A DNA stretch of 64,000 nt. Source: Buxus sempervirens. Its lineage: Eukaryota > Streptophyta > Magnoliopsida > Buxales > Buxaceae. Made by a program: the position numbers and the translations under genes. Under the pieces are notes generated by a model that saw nothing but the letters and a program-made list of their open reading frames with translations, was not told where the DNA came from and did no database searches. The stretch covers positions 58,015,915-58,079,914 of the forward strand of contig OX387183.1 of assembly GCA_947561395.2 (NCBI GenBank). Reading direction: 5' to 3'. Shown here one piece after another: positions 22,272-32,735 of the stretch (position 1 is its first letter; every line of letters starts with the position of its first letter).

Positions 22272-23025
22272 ATTTCAAAGGCCCCCAGGAGCAATACCAT
22301 CATCTATGCTGGGGTTAGAGGCTCTAACTGGAAGTTTGGATGATTTTGGCTTTGAAGATTATCTCGATGGTAACACAATTACAATCCTGATGGTAAATTT
22401 TTTTGTTTTTTCATTACAATTTTTGTGCAAACTACTATGAAATAAATAATAGGCTTCAAATCCTCATAGTATCCATCTTGGGATGAATGCTTATGCGTTC
22501 ACTTGAAAAGCCAACGTCTTGGTGATTGGCTATGGTGCGAAGTGGTTCCCATGATGTCAAATGTGGGCAAATATAGTATATTTAACATTCCCGCAATCTG
22601 AAACCAATTTCTGAACAAACTATGTCCTATATTTGCTATGTCAGCAAGTTATATCTTTGAGGAAGGCCCTCTGTCACTAATAAGGATTAAGGGATATGAT
22701 GACCTAGGAATCCATAAGAAGTAGAACTTCAAATTCCCATATCAGTTTATGTATTGATGAGGACGAGCATCTCTTCTTTTCTGTTATGAGTAATGTATAT
22801 CTAAATAATCCAAAAAATGAAAATTGGTAACCGTGGGATCTGTTGATATTTATTAACGTGATTACCTTACTGTTTGATGTTTTTTTTTTTGGGTAATGAA
22901 CTTACTGTTTGATGTTGCTTACAAATCCACGTGACTCAGAAACTTTCCGGCCGACAGACATGCATCATGGAATGGAAGTTCGCGTCGGCCTCTCCAAGGG
23001 ACCAATCTGCCCGAGTTTCATTTAA
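22272..23025 (+). pseudogene. UMP1: Proteasome maturation factor UMP1, last two exons, captured in the MULE
   Basis: Exon 22272-22369 encodes FQRPPGAIPSSMLGLEAL and then DDFGFEDYL. It has a CAG acceptor and a GTAAC donor. The final exon 22925-23025 encodes PRDSETFRP, DMHHGMEVRVGLSKGP and CPSFI, then stop. These are the conserved C-terminal half and exact C-terminus of plant UMP1/POMP, a roughly 140-residue chaperone for 20S proteasome assembly. The N-terminal exons are missing or unrecognisable. The splice acceptor before the last exon reads AA where AG is expected (22923-22924). This is therefore a captured gene fragment, not a working copy, although the coding exons themselves are well preserved. 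Confidence 0.85.
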
Positions 23026-23848
23026 ATCAGTGAACTGAAAAGTACAAAATTTTCCATTATGTTGTGAGGGTGGTTAAAATACGTTGGCTGGCATTCTGAA
23101 TTTGGTTTCATAATTCAAAATCTTAACAATTATTCTTTGGAGTTTCATAATTGGGTATCTGTTTTATCAGAACGATAGGCTGGTGGTGGTAAATATATGA
23201 AACTTGTATTGATAGAACGTTGTGAGATAACCGGGATCAATGTCCCATTTGTGGAAACTCATCTTCAGCTGCATCGTTTGCAAAGATAGGGAGAAGCTGT
23301 GTTCTCACTTCTCACTCATCTTCCCATTAAATGAAGAGAGTCGCATGGAGAACATCTGATTCCTTTCCAAGGGCATAGAACAGACTAATTGCCAGAAGGG
23401 CATCAAGAACATGACAAAACATCAAGTTCTTTGTTCTCCGAATGGACTTGTTTAATAAAGGAAGGTACATCTTGTCCATGTTTAATGTGATAAAATAAAT
23501 GAAACAGCACGAGTATGCTACGCTTTTAAACTCAACCCTCACCAAAAAGACTTCTCCAACATGTTACAACTTCGATAACGCTTCCATCACCAGATTAAAA
23601 ACCTCAACACACTGAAGGATATCCCGTGGATATTATTTTTGTTATTCTCTACAACACAATTCACAAAAACAATTTCCTAAAGAGTATTTTGCATCAACAG
23701 CACAAGTAGCCGAATACCCAATTTGATGAGTGCAAAAATGGCATCCCACCTTGCTTGAAAGATAAGAGCATTATGAACCTCTACCATCACCCTTATGCCC
23801 AACATCTTCTGCTAATAGCCTTGCATCTGAATTATTTAGCCATGACGT

Positions 23849-25360
23849 TTAACCCTGTTTATGCCACTTCCACCTTCTTAAAACCGCCTCAAGAACCTTA
23901 GCACGTGCTTGGCTTTTCCTTGCTTCATCTTCAACCCAAGACCTGCACACATTTTGTAAGAATTATGAATTATATATCATACACCCATGGTTACCCCTGA
24001 TGATAAAAGATGATGACAAATTATTGCATAATTAGCCAACACCAATAGCAGTTAAGCGACTACTTAAAACTGGGGCATCCTTGAAAGAAAAAAATTATAT
24101 TTCATTTGTATAGAAGATTAGTAAACTACCAGTCTAGCACATATAATATGGGGTTCTGCTTTACATAAAGAATGAAACTGTACTTGCTCTACATACTGAT
24201 ATTGGCAATCAGAAAAAAAGAAGATTAAAACAATGGCTGCAGCAATAAAAATCCAAACATGCAAATTTAAACCAGTGGATCACTCACTAATTGTCTTACA
24301 GAGTTCCACACAAGTCAGAATACCACAGAGAAAGATCCAATCCGGTTTTCAACGTCTCCGTGCTAATCCTGATTTCAAATCTTAATAGGAAAGAAGTCTT
24401 TTTTTACGGACCGAAGTCTGAACAGAGTAACGATTCCTCTTCGGAAAAAAAAACTGTTTACAAACTGCAGTTTTAGGGGGAGGGAGGACGGTGCGAGGAA
24501 GAAGAAGAACACAGAAAACACTGAAACAACTGAAATTTCGGGTGTGACTCGTACGAGAACAAAAAGAGTCCTCGTCACAAATAGATAAATACAAAGTTTG
24601 AGAAATTCAAACAGAGGAGAACATAACAAAAATTTTTATAAAAGTTTTTTGCAGAAAACATAGCTGGTAACGAGACACAACAAAACACCGGCTCAAACAG
24701 CTCTCCAGAGCATCGTTTAAAATTTCAATTTCCAAACAATTTCGATGCTCTACGTTTAATAAACAATTCTTCCATTCTATAATCCTCTTCTCAAAACAGA
24801 ATCACAAATCTCTGAAACCTAATCAAGATTTCCGGCTCGATAGTAAATAAAACGAAAACGTCCAATAACAGACTGAAGGCCTGCCTACATGTTCCATCAC
24901 TTTCTCAATCCAGAATCGAAAGCATCCGACGAAAACAAACACAAATCAAGAATTTATTTCACGCATGAACATGGAGATCTACAAAAATGACCGATACAAA
25001 CAAGAAACAGAATAATAAACACGAAACTCTGAATAAGAAAGAAAAACACGACAGATTTCGATCACATACCTCTATCGGACGCACGCCTTCACGAATCAAC
25101 AACTCTAGGATTCTTCAATATTTCTCAATCGAAGCTCCAATGGCGAAAGATCGCGTCATTTGAGGAAATGCGAGCAGAAAGGTATAAAATTGTGAGCGAA
25201 TGAGAAACTAAAACGAAAAAGGTTATCCGTTTGGTGAGGAAAATCTCGAGAAACGGACTGGTTGCGGATGGGGTGTTCTTGCGGCAACTGGAGTTCTTCG
25301 CAGGAAGATGGCAATATGGAAAGACAGGAATGCTTCGCACAGAGAGAGAAAAGGAAGATG
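23849..25360 (-). pseudogene. Part of an unrecognised host gene captured by the MULE (first exon, intron, short last exon)
   Basis: On the minus strand, a GC-richer exon-like region (about 25071-25360) ends in a good donor (GATAGAG|GTATGTG, boundary 25069/25070). A 1.1-kb T-rich intron follows, closing with TGTGCAG at 23943. The exon 23849-23942 then reads SWVEDEARKSQARAKVLEAV...RWKWHKQG and stops: a short basic helix ending. I do not recognise the family. The upstream exon shows no clear coding frame and may be 5' UTR. The solo LTR at 25366 inserted at its 5' edge. The exon structure is inferred from splice signals only. Confidence 0.4.
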
Positions 25361-25439
25361 GAGGGTGTAAGCACCTCATTTTTGCGCTCCCACAAAAAAA
25401 CCAAAAATACAAACTCTGGACAGAAAGTCAAACCCTAAG

Positions 25440-26000
25440 GGGTGAAAAGTTGACTTTTTGATCAAGTGAAAATTGGCCACCTCACTTTATGCCATTGGAT
25501 AGAGAATCTCGACACGGTTCCAACGCAACTGAGTTTGCAGGAATTGGGGTCCGGATGAAGGTTCTGCGGGCGGTCAAACTTGAGCAGAGCCAAAAGTTGA
25601 CTTTCTGCTAAAATCCGATCCAAAGGCCTACCCCTAGGTCATTGGATAGAGAATCTCGACACGGTTCCAACGCAACTGAATTTGCAGGAATCAGGGGTCC
25701 GGATGAAGGTTCTGCGTGCGGTCAAACTTGAGCAGAGCAAAAAGTTGACTTTCTGCCAAAATCCGATCCAGAGGCCTACCCCTAGGTCATTGGATAGAGA
25801 ATCTCGACACGGTTCCAACGCAACTGAGTTTGCAGGAATCGGGGTCCGGATGAAGGTTCTGCGGGCGGTCAAACTTGAGTAGAGCCAAAAGTTGACTTTC
25901 TGCTAAAATCCGATCCGGAGGCCTACCCCTAGGTCATGGGATGGAGGGCTCCGATACGATTCTAATGAAACTAAGTTTGCCCAGATCGAAGTCCGGATGA
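25440..26000. repeat. About 148-bp tandem repeat, roughly 4 copies, inside the LTR
   Basis: CATTGGATAGAGAATCTCGACACGG-type starts fall at 25493, 25640 and 25788, with a diverged one at 25935 (spacing 147-148). Each unit includes the AAAGTTGACTTTCTGC and GGTCAAACTTGAG segments. The related LTR 15585-17940 has about two looser, inverted units at 17580-17880. Confidence 0.88.
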
Positions 26001-26344
26001 AGAAAATATGAGCTGATGAAATTTCCGAGCAGCAAAACCGGCAATCTGCGCACGTGGCAAAAAGCTGCACACGTGGCGAGTTGCGCAGGAAAATATCTCG
26101 GGGATCAAATCCGTAAATATCCAAATATACAAAATATCCCAGGGACTAAATCTGTAAAAATCCGAGAATATCGGATTAAATTGAAATTTGCCAGGGACTA
26201 AATCCGAAAATTCGGATTTTCCGACCAAACGCGCGGCGGAATTTAATGAATTTTCATCATTATGCCGCTCGCGCGGACGTGGCGAGCGGCATGCGCTCAC
26301 CTGGAGCTGGGCGCCAAGGTGAGCGGCACCCCTTTTCCCTTGCC

Positions 26345-26351
26345 TATAAAA
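26345..26351 (+). promoter_or_regulatory. TATA box of the nested solo LTR
   Basis: TATAAAA in GCCTATAAAAGCC, with GC-rich inverted repeats just upstream. Confidence 0.55.
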
Positions 26352-28549
26352 GCCGCGCAAGGATTCAGTCGAAGGGGTTCGGGAAAATTTTTCGTGGTGG
26401 GTTCTTCGTCAGGTTTTGACTTTTCCTCAGCTCTTTCCCTTCTCCTTCCTCTTCCTTCACCCGAAGCCCCCCCTCTCTTCATCCCGGCTTGTCTCCGAAA
26501 ACCCCGAGACAATCTCCTTCCCTCATTCATTCTCATCCATCTCCAATAAAGAGGTGGAAAGCTTGTTGCTGTTGGTGGAGCGAAAGGGACTTCCCAACTT
26601 CTGTCGGAGCTCCAAGGGAAGGCCACACACCACGAGGGAACCTCAAAATTACCAGGTATCACTCATCGACATTCTCTCTTTCACACATATATAAAAGCAG
26701 AGACAGGTGCCATATTTAGAAATCTTTTTCCTCAGTAGATTGCATGCTTTTGTTTTTGTATCGGGTAAGGTGAGGGTCTCTAAAGGTAAGAGAGACCTCA
26801 CGCCTAGTTCCCTTTTGTTATCATGACTACCCAGGTTTGGTGCCTGATGATCCTCGATCATCAAGTAAAGGGAATATGTTCCCTCACGAGAAGCCTATCT
26901 AATGTATCCCGGATAAACCCCCCTCCTCGTTCCCTTCTCTGAATCCTCCTGAGGTGAAGCACGGATTTTTAGGTTCCGAGGTTGTGTGGATTCGTATGGA
27001 CGCATGCTAGGTAAGGATCCCACTGCCATGTTCATATAGGGTTTGCTGTTATTTCTTGAAAGGCTAGAAGCATACGCACACACCCTGTGGTCTGAAATAA
27101 TCATACACGAGTTATGCTATATCAATTTGAATGCCAGTTTAAGTGTCTTCTGGGGGGTGGTCGAAGCCCTGGGGGGGCTCACAGAGCCTAAAAAACCAGT
27201 CACAGAGTTTAAAATCAGCTAAGAAATTGAGTTTGAAAGAAAACCGAGAGCATCGAGTATCCGCTGAGTTCGCGCGAAGCTCACGCGAATCTCGCGAAGC
27301 TCGCGCGTACCCTTCGCGCGAGCCTCGCGCCCACCTCATTTTTTTGTGTTTTTCGCTGTTTTCGGTCCGCCCATTTCGCACCGACCTCGCGCCTACTACC
27401 TGAGGTCGGCGCCTACCCCTAAAAGATGCCGAATTGACATATTTTTGGAAAAAATGCCCTTTACGGTACCGCGGGGGCTTCGCCCCCCGCACCCCCCACC
27501 CCTTTTGTTCGCTACGCATCCAACTCGTACCTTGGTACGGGAACCCAATGTGGGACTTGGACCCCCGGTCCAACTTGACTTCCAATGGGCCTTCCAACGG
27601 GGCCCACCTAGCCCAATAAACACCAAAACATGCCATTAAATAACTTAAGTAAAATGAACAATTTGAACCGGGCGGGCCAAACCCAATGCGGCCCACCCGA
27701 GCCTTGTTATGTGAAATTGATGCATGAATTGCGTGGTTTGGCCGAGACCAAGGGCAAGGGCCTACCGGGCCCACCAACCGAACCAAGGAAGGGTGCAAAC
27801 CCTAATTTCTGGTAACTTGGGCTTACAATCCCAGATTTGGACTACGGGCCCAGTGTCCAGCTCACTTTGGCAGATTAAAAAGATAAATCTAATAAAAATA
27901 CTTGGCCACCATGTGGGCCCACCTTAGGGGCCCACAAACCAGTCCGGCCCACTTGTGCATGAAAAACACTTAATCTTCAAATCTGAACTTAAAGTAAAAT
28001 CAAAACACTTAACCAAAGCCCAAAGGGCCTCCTAGGATAGGCCGAGGCCTACAAGGGCACACGGGCTTGACTAAGCCCACCAAGGATACCGTGGGCCTTC
28101 CAACGGGGCCCACCCAACCAGACTCAGATCACCTAAGTAATCAAGATAAAAGCAACTAAAGGGACCCACACCACTCAGGTGGTCCCGCCAGACTTAACCA
28201 AATTGCATATCGGATTAGGAATCAGGTGAGACCAATGTAAGCTGACTCAAACCAGGGAACCCACGGGACCCGTCATCCGACGGGGTGGACCGGGGTGTCT
28301 ACGGACTTCCCCGGACCACAACCGAGAACAGACTTAGAATCTCAAGCCGCAGACCAAAAGCCCTAATAAGCAAGATTAGGCACCTAGATGTCCGCCTGCA
28401 CCCCATCAGACGGTGGCGACTCCAAATTTTCCCGTGCCGCGTTTCCCACTCGCGCACAGAGGGAAATCAACATTTTGATTTCCCTCCACTTTTTTTCCTG
28501 AATGCTCGAGCCTGACGGAAACGGTAACGCAAACTTGATGTTTGCGTTA

Positions 28550-28650
28550 ATTCGGACGTTTAAGCACTTGAAAAGTTTTGGGACAGGTGGCCGGATCCTA
28601 TTTCGTCTGTACATAAGGCTGCAGATAGCAGCTGTACAGTCCACCATCCG
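28550..28650 (-). repeat. Right terminal inverted repeat of the MULE
   Basis: Reverse complement of 21720-21820. A short palindrome ACGCAAAC..GTTTGCGT lies just inside (28526-28547). Confidence 0.9.
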
Positions 28651-28755
28651 CCTACCACGTGGGTTGTTTGAGGATTACTTCCGTGATCAAATAATTTTTC
28701 CAGGCCAAAATCTCCCAATCTACCATTACAATCACAATCTAATAAGACATTACAG
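28651..28755 (-). pseudogene. LecRK kinase piece B, continuation of the split pseudogene
   Basis: Matches the intact LecRK at about 11194-11297 (the DFG region and activation segment, complement). It is the direct continuation of 21719 across the MULE. The match stops around GACATTAC (28755); the rest of this gene copy is gone. Confidence 0.85.
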
Positions 28756-28877
28756 CGCCGTACCTAATGGCTCATGGGCCCTACTATCTAGGCATGGTAC
28801 GGCACGGTTAGTTGAGCAATTGAAATCCTGTGGATCCTTTATCTAGACCCTTACGTGGATCCCTCCACAAGATTGTG

Positions 28878-30789
28878 TCATGTGTCTCTTGAAGTCAGCG
28901 AGAAGTTGGAGTATCCATCGTTGCCTCCTATGACCAAAATACCATTGGTTGCACCATCGACCTGCAGCTCCGGCAAAGGAGAATCGCCGTCCAAAATCTG
29001 CATAACCTATCGGATGCTTGGCCTAGCTTCGGACTCTGGATGCGAGCATAGCAACCCAAGCTTCATGACCAGCTCCAATTCCTCCACCACATACTCGCTT
29101 CCCAGTTTTGGATCACAAGCTTCCTTAATATCCCCTCTCTTCCAACACAGTGACACCCAGTCCACTAATATCGTTTTCTCGGCGGCCGTCTCTCGTAGCT
29201 CTATCGGCCTCCGCCCACAAGCCACCTCAAGCATGAACGCGCCATACGCGAACACATCGCTACTAGTTGTTGACTTGCTCGTTCTAGCGATCTCTGGAGC
29301 AATATAACCCAATGTCCCAACCAAATGTGTAGTTTGAGGATTCGTTTCGTGGTCGTACAATCTAGCCAGGCCGAAGTCACCTAATCTTGCGTTGAATTCG
29401 TCGTCAAGTAAAACGTTGCTAGCCTTTATATCTCTATGAATCACAACCTTCTCCCATTCTTCATGTAAATGGAGTATAGCCGAGGCAACACCTTCCGCGA
29501 CCAATCGAGCGTTAACTTCGGTTGATCAAAGAGGAACTTGACCAGGCTTCCATTGGGCATAAAATCATAGACCAGAAGGAGCTCCCGTCGTCGCCGACAT
29601 TAACAGAGCAGCTGCACCAAATTCCTGTGTCGGAGCTGGCCGATACTTACAATCTCTGCAACGAACTCCCTTACTCCCTGCCTTGACTCATGAGAGACTC
29701 ACTTCACCGCAACTTCAGTTTTTGTCTTTGGCAACACGCCTCTATAGACCCCACCGAAACCCCAGACACCCAGAAGCTCCTTCTCTTTGAAACCCTTGGT
29801 GGCTTTGTATAGGTCCCTGTATCTAAATCTGTGAGGTCCATACTCAAGCTCCCAGTCTTCGAGTACCTCTGCGTATTTTATCTTTCTCCGTATTATAACT
29901 GTAAGAGCAGAGATATATATCAGAAGGAAAACTACGAGAACAACTGGTAACATAATGGTCAACCCCTTTGATTTCTTTTTGGGTCCTGTTCGAGGCAGCC
30001 GAGGAAGAAGAGACATGTCTAATGCTTGGACTTGCCCGTTCATCTTAAAACTCCATCCTAGAACGTAATGAACGGTTGGAACAACACCGCTGGCTGAGGA
30101 AGAACCAACGTACATGGTATCTAAGATGAAAGGTGAGATATCAAGGCGATGTGATAACAGTGGTCGACTGGGTTTACTTGTCTGGATAGGAGATATGGTG
30201 ATGTTGAGTTGCTTTGTCGTACCATTATAATCTATCCAGACCTGAACTGGTTTTCCACTTTTAAGGTTGATGCTTCAGGAGCAGCTCGGACAGACCTTAA
30301 ACTGTTGACATCTATACCGACATGATTGTCACTGATATCACCGAATTCGGGATTTCCAAATGTATCGAATTCAACAGCTACAACATGGTTCGATGAATTG
30401 CCGTCGTTGGTATCGTTGAAGAGACCCAGATAGTTGGCATTTCGAGCGCCGGGAAGGCCTTTCGAGGGTGAGATAACAAACGCAATTCCGTGGGCACCTA
30501 ATTCAGCATATTCTGAAACGATGGCGAAAACAAAAGTAGTAGAGAAGGAGAAAGTATCAGCCTTGGATGAGCTCTTGAACCGTAGTCGATGAGGATAGAA
30601 GGCATGACCTTTCTGTTGCCTGGTATTTTTGGTAAGCATCAAGAGGCCAGTGGGTGTGACGTCGGCAGCACCGTCTAGGCTAAGGTTAAGATTAGCAGTA
30701 GTGCCGCGGAATCCGTTGTAGATGAACTCAGTACTATTTGATGCAGCGGAGCTGAGGAGCAGAAGCAATAACAGGAGGTTGGGAATCAT
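28878..30789 (-). pseudogene. Full-length LecRK with several disabling mutations
   Basis: It can be followed from a signal peptide (30789) through the lectin domain (DNHVGIDVN), a transmembrane segment (about 29890-29960) and the kinase domain ([29 protein letters not shown]) to a C-terminus at 28878. Disruptions: a frameshift with loss of several residues near 30270; TGA where Arg follows the ATP-binding lysine (VAVK, 29697-29699); TAA in the LVQLLGYCRR region (about 29600); a frameshift near 29500; and TAG for Gln in RPSIRQV (about 29004). The P-loop is altered to GVWGFGGVY. It is about 637 codons long, LecRK-IV-like. Its 5' end was duplicated to 13113-13379. Confidence 0.9.
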
Positions 30790-32483
30790 GGGTCGGATCC
30801 GAAAGCCGTCAAGACTCAGCTTATCCCATTAAAAGTTTTATGCAGGAGGAGCCGAAAGAAATGGAAAGGTAATATTTTCGTTACATTCATTTTTTATGAG
30901 AGATCCACCGTAGGTCTGGTACCTGGAGAGGACAGAGTCTAAGATGAAGCCGTGAGATGTACGTTGTATCAGGCTCCTTTCCCGTGCGCGAGGTCAGCTT
31001 CTTGACCCATTCAATTTGCTTCTGGTGGATTCTAATCTGACCCTTTACGTAAACCCCTCTTCGGATCCCTTCACACATCCTCTACAATAAAACTGATTGA
31101 GGAAGCTACAGACAAAATTGGTGATGGGCATGAGTCCCACCCCGTTCCTATGCTCTGAAATCTTGTTCGTACAGAACATGTGAAAGGATCCCAAGAGCGG
31201 TTCACGTAAGGGGTCCAGATTAGGGAGGGGTTCACGTAAAGGGTCCAGATTAGGGATCCACAGGAAGCAAATTGCCTCTTGTCATGTCTCCATCTTCTGT
31301 TCTAAAATAAAAAAGGAAAAATTTTTCCACCTTATCTCCATTGCCTATCTAGGGTTGCTTATATGACCAGCGGAAAAATGTCTCCACATTATCTCTATTG
31401 CCTCACTTATATGACCAGCGCGGCAAGGCACGGGCACATTTAGCCCGTGCCTGGCAAGCCGCAGACCAGGCACATAACCCAATATTCCAAGCACAGCCCA
31501 GGCCGTGACACAGCTAAGGTTCGATCGTGGCACGCAGGCTAGCAACCATCCACAAGCTACATAATAAATTTATTATAAAAAAATTCAAAAAAATATAAAT
31601 AAATAACACAGAAAATTTAAAAAAATAAATTTATTATTCACACATTTCTTACATATATTGGGATACAATTTCCTCAAAAATTGTAAAAAAAATTAAAAAA
31701 AAAAACCCCTTCTTTTTAATGCAAGCCCCCGAACCAGCAAGGTATGGCACGCTAAAAAAATAGCAAAAAAACCCATTCTTTTTAATGCAAGTCCTTCCAA
31801 GCCAGCAAGGTATGGCATGCTATGTCACCTGCATGTGTGCCAACCTGGCCCGACAAGCAACCCTACCTCTTCATACTACATTTATGTAGCTTCTAGGAAC
31901 TTGAAAACATGCCTCATTCCTCACCGAGGCTAAGGTTGTAAAATGGTTGGATTGGGAACCTTATCCATTAACATTCAAATTTTTGAATCTGATTAAGTTT
32001 TAGGATATTCGACTCCAATTAAATATCCGATAGATTCAAATCAAGTTAATCCACGATAATAAATCCGATTAAATAGGCTTATTCTTGCCATAAATGTATT
32101 ATATAATAAGTTAATTCTTATATTTATGCCTCAACAAAATCAAATTTAATGATTCTAACCCTAAAGGATTTCTATTACCAATATATACCCACGCAAAAAG
32201 ATCTAAAAAGTTTGAAAATATAAAATAATCATAAAATACCCGGTTGGATCTTTATCAGCTCGGATGCATGTGAATTCATGTTCGAGTCCAAGTATAATCG
32301 AGTCCGAATAATCAGATCCGTATTCAAACCATCGGATTTAAGACTAGTTCTACCATAAAACGCACCGGAGGAAACACGTTCTTTCAAACTCAGTCCTAAT
32401 ACTTTAGGCAAATAAACATAATGCTTAGGGCCTAAGCAGGGTGCATGTCTTTGTCATCGCTATTCCTTGCTGTGGAACATAGT
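30536..32483. repeat. Segmental duplication, copy 2 (partner 13129-15070)
   Basis: Near-identical to 13129-15070. Here the block runs on into the complete inhibitor gene, so this is the more complete copy. The part 30790-32282 holds no gene: it is LecRK 5' flank and AT-rich spacer. The flank contains a locally repeated GGTTCACGTAAGGGGTCCAG stretch (about 31199 and 31227). Confidence 0.87.
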
Positions 32484-32651
32484 GAACATGCGACACCATC
32501 AAACTTTCACCTATGATGTGGAGCTTGTCTTCTTCCCCTCATAGAAATGAAAGTAGCATAGCCGGCCACGTCTTTTGTTGCCATGTGGAGATAGATATTC
32601 CTAAATGTATCTATCAAATTGATAAAACCAAAGTTAAGAGATTCAAGTTTT

Positions 32652-32660
32652 GCCTTTAAA
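32652..32660 (+). promoter_or_regulatory. TATA-like box of the protease inhibitor gene
   Basis: CTTTAAATACATATGC lies about 80 bp upstream of the ATG. The same box is conserved in the dead copy near 4020. Confidence 0.55.
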
Positions 32661-32735
32661 TACATATGCATCTTTCTTCCTCTTACACAAACACCATATA
32701 CGGATAAGAAAGATAGGCTCTAGTGATTTCTGTCT

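Larger units (their letters stand above)
25366..28458 (+). mobile_element. Solo LTR, 3.1 kb, nested in the MULE, target duplication GAGGG
   Basis: It starts TGTAAGCACC, ends CGCGCACA, and is flanked by GAGGG at 25361-25365 and 28459-28463. It is related to 15585-17940 (opposite orientation). TATAAAA at 26345-26351 points to plus-strand transcription. Two CACGTG boxes (26051-26056, 26070-26075) and inverted repeats (GCCGCTCGC...GCGAGCGGC, about 26264-26291) lie upstream of it. Open frames inside (for example minus 27139-27798) have no known motif and are treated as chance. Confidence 0.83.
21720..28650. mobile_element. Mutator-like element (Pack-MULE) with 101-bp terminal inverted repeats and 9-bp target duplication
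   Basis: The left end 21720-21820 begins CGGATGGTGGACTGTACAGC and is the reverse complement of 28550-28650 with only a few differences. Both sides are flanked by CCTACCACG (21711-21719 and 28651-28659). The intact LecRK has this site once, near 11194. A 9-bp duplication with about 100-bp inverted repeats is diagnostic of MULEs (family knowledge). Without the nested solo LTR (25366-28458) it is about 3.8 kb. No transposase is seen. Instead it carries the 3' exons of UMP1 and part of a second gene, so it is a Pack-MULE. Confidence 0.9.

Noticed and set aside
27139-27798. Minus-strand ORF of 219 codons
   Set aside because: Lies within the solo LTR 25366-28458; GC-rich, proline/glycine/arginine-heavy, no recognised domain. 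Chance frame.
28304-28314. GGTGTCTACG as the right end of the nested solo LTR
   Set aside because: No target duplication matches there, whereas GAGGG matches perfectly when the end is placed at 28458. The related LTR at 15585 also extends past the equivalent point.
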